DNA from: GCA-002708315 sp963676635
Lineage (GTDB): Bacteria; Bacteroidota; Bacteroidia; Bacteroidales; F082
Length of the DNA: 64,000 bases
Assembly: GCA_963676635.1 (NCBI GenBank)
Contig: OY781105.1
Coordinates: 4,092,001 to 4,156,000, forward strand
Direction of reading: 5' to 3'
A program made the position numbers and the translations under genes. Shown here in pieces: positions 62,260 to 64,000 of the stretch. How positions within the stretch are numbered: position 1 is the first letter of the stretch; every line of letters begins with the position of its first letter. A model generated the notes under the pieces. The model was not told where the DNA came from, searched no databases, and saw nothing but the letters and a program-made list of their open reading frames with translations.

Positions 62260-62464
62260 GTATCCACCCTACTAACCCCGTAACTCAAACATAGCGGGCA
62301 ATTCATATTTTAGCCGTATGAATACAAGAAACAAATACACCAAAGAACAAATGTTCAGTTTGATTCGCAAATGGGAAAACAGAGATCAAACGCAAGAAGA
62401 ATTTTTCAAAAAACACAACATAGCTAAAAGCACATTCGGTTATTAGCGTAAAAAGAATTTGCAG
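62260..62464 (+). repeat. Long direct repeat A with IS66-type orfA relic
   Basis: About 205 bp beginning GTATCCACCCTACTAACCCC recur at 63797-64000. Inside, 62318-62446 reads MNTRNKYTKEQMFSLIRKWE, then QTQEEFFKKHNIAKSTFGY and a TAG where the family has Trp (YWRKK). This is the helix-turn-helix accessory protein of IS66-type elements, truncated by a nonsense codon. No tnpB or tnpC follows. It separates RHS cassette 1 from cassette 2. Confidence 0.7.
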
Positions 62465-62512
62465 GGAATATTTAAATGAAATTAGTCAATTTAAGACTAG
62501 TTATTACCAACA

Positions 62513-62589
62513 AATCCCTATCTTTACCCCAACAAAAGCAATACAGCCATAGAAGTAAATAAACAAATATCAACTACAGAATACGCAGG
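62513..62589 (+). repeat. Direct repeat at head of RHS cassette 2
   Basis: This is the second copy of the 60552-60637 repeat. It runs directly into the RHS core of cassette 2 (frame TTEYAGGNGRMYDPVM). Confidence 0.75.
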
Positions 62590-62602
62590 CGGAAATGGCC
62601 GC

Positions 62603-63403
62603 ATGTACGACCCAGTTATGTCACGTTTTCTATCCCCCGATCCAATAATACAGTTTCCCGAAAACAGTCAAAGCTACAACAGCTACAGCTATGTGCTTAA
62701 CAATCCTTTGAGGTTTACTGATCCTAGTGGGTTTTTAGCTGAAGGAGACTCAACTGCTAACGGTAAAAACACTAATTGGAGTGAAGCTACTGCGAAAGCT
62801 CTTAATATTGTTGGTTCATCAGACGATAAGGAAGAAGAAAGTATATCTTCATTTAATACTGATTATACACAAACCGGAAAAACGGAATCCATCACAGAAG
62901 AAAATAGTGTGAGTGATAAAACGAAGGCTGTTGAAGGGGATAGGAGAGTTGGCACAGCTGATGGGGATGATGGAAATAATCCTGGGCATGTGATCTCTGT
63001 TGCAAATGTTACAGCTGCTTTTGGTCCAGTTGGTGCAATGGGAGATATCGGAGCTGTTGTAGATAGTTATAGAAACTCAAAGATGTATTTAACAATAGGG
63101 TGGGCAATGGGTTATGGTGCAAGTGGCGGAATGGGATATTCTCAAACAAATACAAAAATGAGTTTGAGTGATTTTTCAGGCTGGGCCGCAGGTATCAATG
63201 GTACTATTCCAGGTACTATACTAAGTGCTGAAGGATATAAGGATATGGTACATGGTGCAGTTAAAGATCATTATGGTACTAATTTAAATGGATCTGGTGG
63301 GAATATTGGCGTAGGAAAAGGTTGGTTTTTATACTTTTCTTATACGATAACTTTTGACCCATCATCCAGAAATTTTTGGTTACACCCCGCAACAAGAAGA
63401 TAA
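62603..63403 (+). CDS. RHS core fragment with variable tip 2 (orphan)
   Basis: The 266-codon frame opens with MYDPVMSRFLSPDPIIQFPE, then NSYSYVLNNPLRFTDPSGF, the end of the RHS core. A ~220-residue unique tip follows (Ser/Glu-rich linker ~55-120, Gly/Ala-rich hydrophobic part ~130-200 such as TIGWAMGYGASGGMGYSQ). The same frame is open a further ~25 codons upstream into the head repeat, so the translated start is uncertain. There is no shell or signal. The tip's function is unrecognised. It may have entered by recombination at the head repeat. Confidence 0.65.
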   Translation: MYDPVMSRFLSPDPIIQFPENSQSYNSYSYVLNNPLRFTDPSGFLAEGDSTANGKNTNWSEATAKALNIVGSSDDKEEESISSFNTDYTQTGKTESITEENSVSDKTKAVEGDRRVGTADGDDGNNPGHVISVANVTAAFGPVGAMGDIGAVVDSYRNSKMYLTIGWAMGYGASGGMGYSQTNTKMSLSDFSGWAAGINGTIPGTILSAEGYKDMVHGAVKDHYGTNLNGSGGNIGVGKGWFLYFSYTITFDPSSRNFWLHPATRR

Positions 63404-63414
63404 AATCCAAAATT

Positions 63415-63714
63415 ATGAGCAGTACATTTTATATTTTCTTTATTATAATGATTCCTATTGGTATAGCAGACATTTACACTTTACTAAAAAGAAAAGAGAT
63501 AAACAAATTGATGAAAAGAGAGAATCCCAATTACTCTGGGCATGTTAACAATACATTTGATGTGTTTCGTATATTAAAAACGGTTAATACATCACGAACC
63601 CTAAACAATGTGGAAAGAAAATTTTTAATTAGAGTTTTGATATTAGTAGGGGTTTCATGGTTAAATGGAATTGTTTGGTTTATGTATTTGATTTTCTTCT
63701 GGTATAAGTTCTAA
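63415..63714 (+). CDS. Small membrane protein, candidate immunity for RHS tip 2
   Basis: The 99-residue protein begins at the ATG at 63415 (MSSTFYIFFIIMIPIGIADI) and has two TM helices (~3-20 and ~76-97) around a basic loop. It lies 11 bp after the RHS tip, mirroring cassette 1. It is unrelated in sequence to the 61617 protein as far as I can see. Immunity is inferred from position. Confidence 0.55.
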   Translation: MSSTFYIFFIIMIPIGIADIYTLLKRKEINKLMKRENPNYSGHVNNTFDVFRILKTVNTSRTLNNVERKFLIRVLILVGVSWLNGIVWFMYLIFFWYKF

Positions 63715-63796
63715 ACAAATAGTTACATCGATAAAGCCTCGGATTACTCAGGGCTTTTTCCGTTTAAAATAAATGCGAACAATAAATTGAATATGT

Positions 63797-64000
63797 GTAT
63801 CCACCCTACTAACCCCATACCTCAAACATAATCGGTAATTCATATTTTAGCCGTATGAATACAAGAAACAAATACACCAAGTAACAAATGTTCAGTTTGA
63901 TTCGTAAGTGGGAGAAGGGAGATCAAACACAATAAGTCTATTTAAGAACACAACATAGCTAAAAGCACATTCAGTTATTGGTGTAAAAAGAATTTGCGAG
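63797..64000 (+). repeat. Long direct repeat B with decayed IS66-type orfA relic (cut by window end)
   Basis: This is the second copy of the 62260 repeat. The orfA frame starts at 63855 (MNTRNKYTK) and stops at codon 10. A small deletion and another stop follow (CAATAAG where copy A has CAAGAAG). It is therefore more decayed than copy A. Together the copies bracket RHS cassette 2. Confidence 0.7.

Overview
The window looks like the chromosome of a Bacteroidota bacterium, probably from the marine or anaerobic Bacteroidales/Marinilabiliales side. The evidence is low G+C, many secreted proteins ending in a type IX secretion (T9SS) C-terminal sorting domain, Bacteroidota promoters (TTG, 19 bp, TAnnTTTG), a long Bacteroidota-type signal peptidase I, and a korDABC 2-oxoacid:ferredoxin oxidoreductase. 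The genus is inference. The window starts inside prfA and ends inside a repeat.

Layout. 1-10.4 kb: housekeeping genes on the plus strand (prfA end, pyrF, ffh, folD, queE) mixed with secreted T9SS cargo, including a two-gene cassette (a WLS-domain protein plus a parallel beta-helix protein) at 1.6-5.4 kb. 10.4-12 kb: accessory gap with a strictly 22-bp-periodic palindrome array, a Cys-rich lipoprotein and a broken Fic-family gene. 12-28.5 kb: minus-strand block with a TPR protein, lepB, an ECF sigma factor, a TPR-membrane-HTH regulator, the rpsF-rpsR-rplI operon, wecB, radC, rpsT, mtaB, miaB, a flavin reductase, a K+ channel and a TIGR02757 protein. 28.6-30.9 kb: a haem-binding protein, an orphan sorting-domain relic and a PAS protein.

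31.2-37.9 kb holds the most interesting locus: a compact six-gene operon with a GntR/FadR regulator, a 91-residue protein, an ~11-TM membrane protein, a Tat-exported metallo-beta-lactamase-fold enzyme, a COG0523/CobW-type GTPase with an extra ~280-residue N-terminal region, and an exported MetX-like alpha/beta hydrolase. It has its own promoter, candidate operators and a strong terminator. I do not recognise it as a described pathway. I infer an envelope-located metabolic system in which the GTPase may supply a metal to the exported metalloenzyme; the substrate is unknown.

37.9-41.4 kb: repeat-rich wreckage (IS4 transposase relic, more 22-bp arrays, a dispersed repeat, a leftover signal peptide, the tail of a third beta-helix gene) around one T9SS protein. 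41.4-47.6 kb: a second, larger copy of the two-gene T9SS cassette. 47.6-48.4 kb: REP-like and 9-bp repeats. 48.4-51.1 kb: korDABC. 52-59.5 kb: small secreted proteins, a TPR histidine kinase, two sister response regulators, a lipoprotein and a T9SS protein. 59.5-64 kb: an IS982-family element with a one-base lesion, then two RHS toxin-tip cassettes, each followed by a small membrane protein that could be immunity, with IS66-type orfA relics in long direct repeats around the second cassette.

I saw no tRNA, rRNA or CRISPR array. All homology statements rest on motif recognition; no database search was run.
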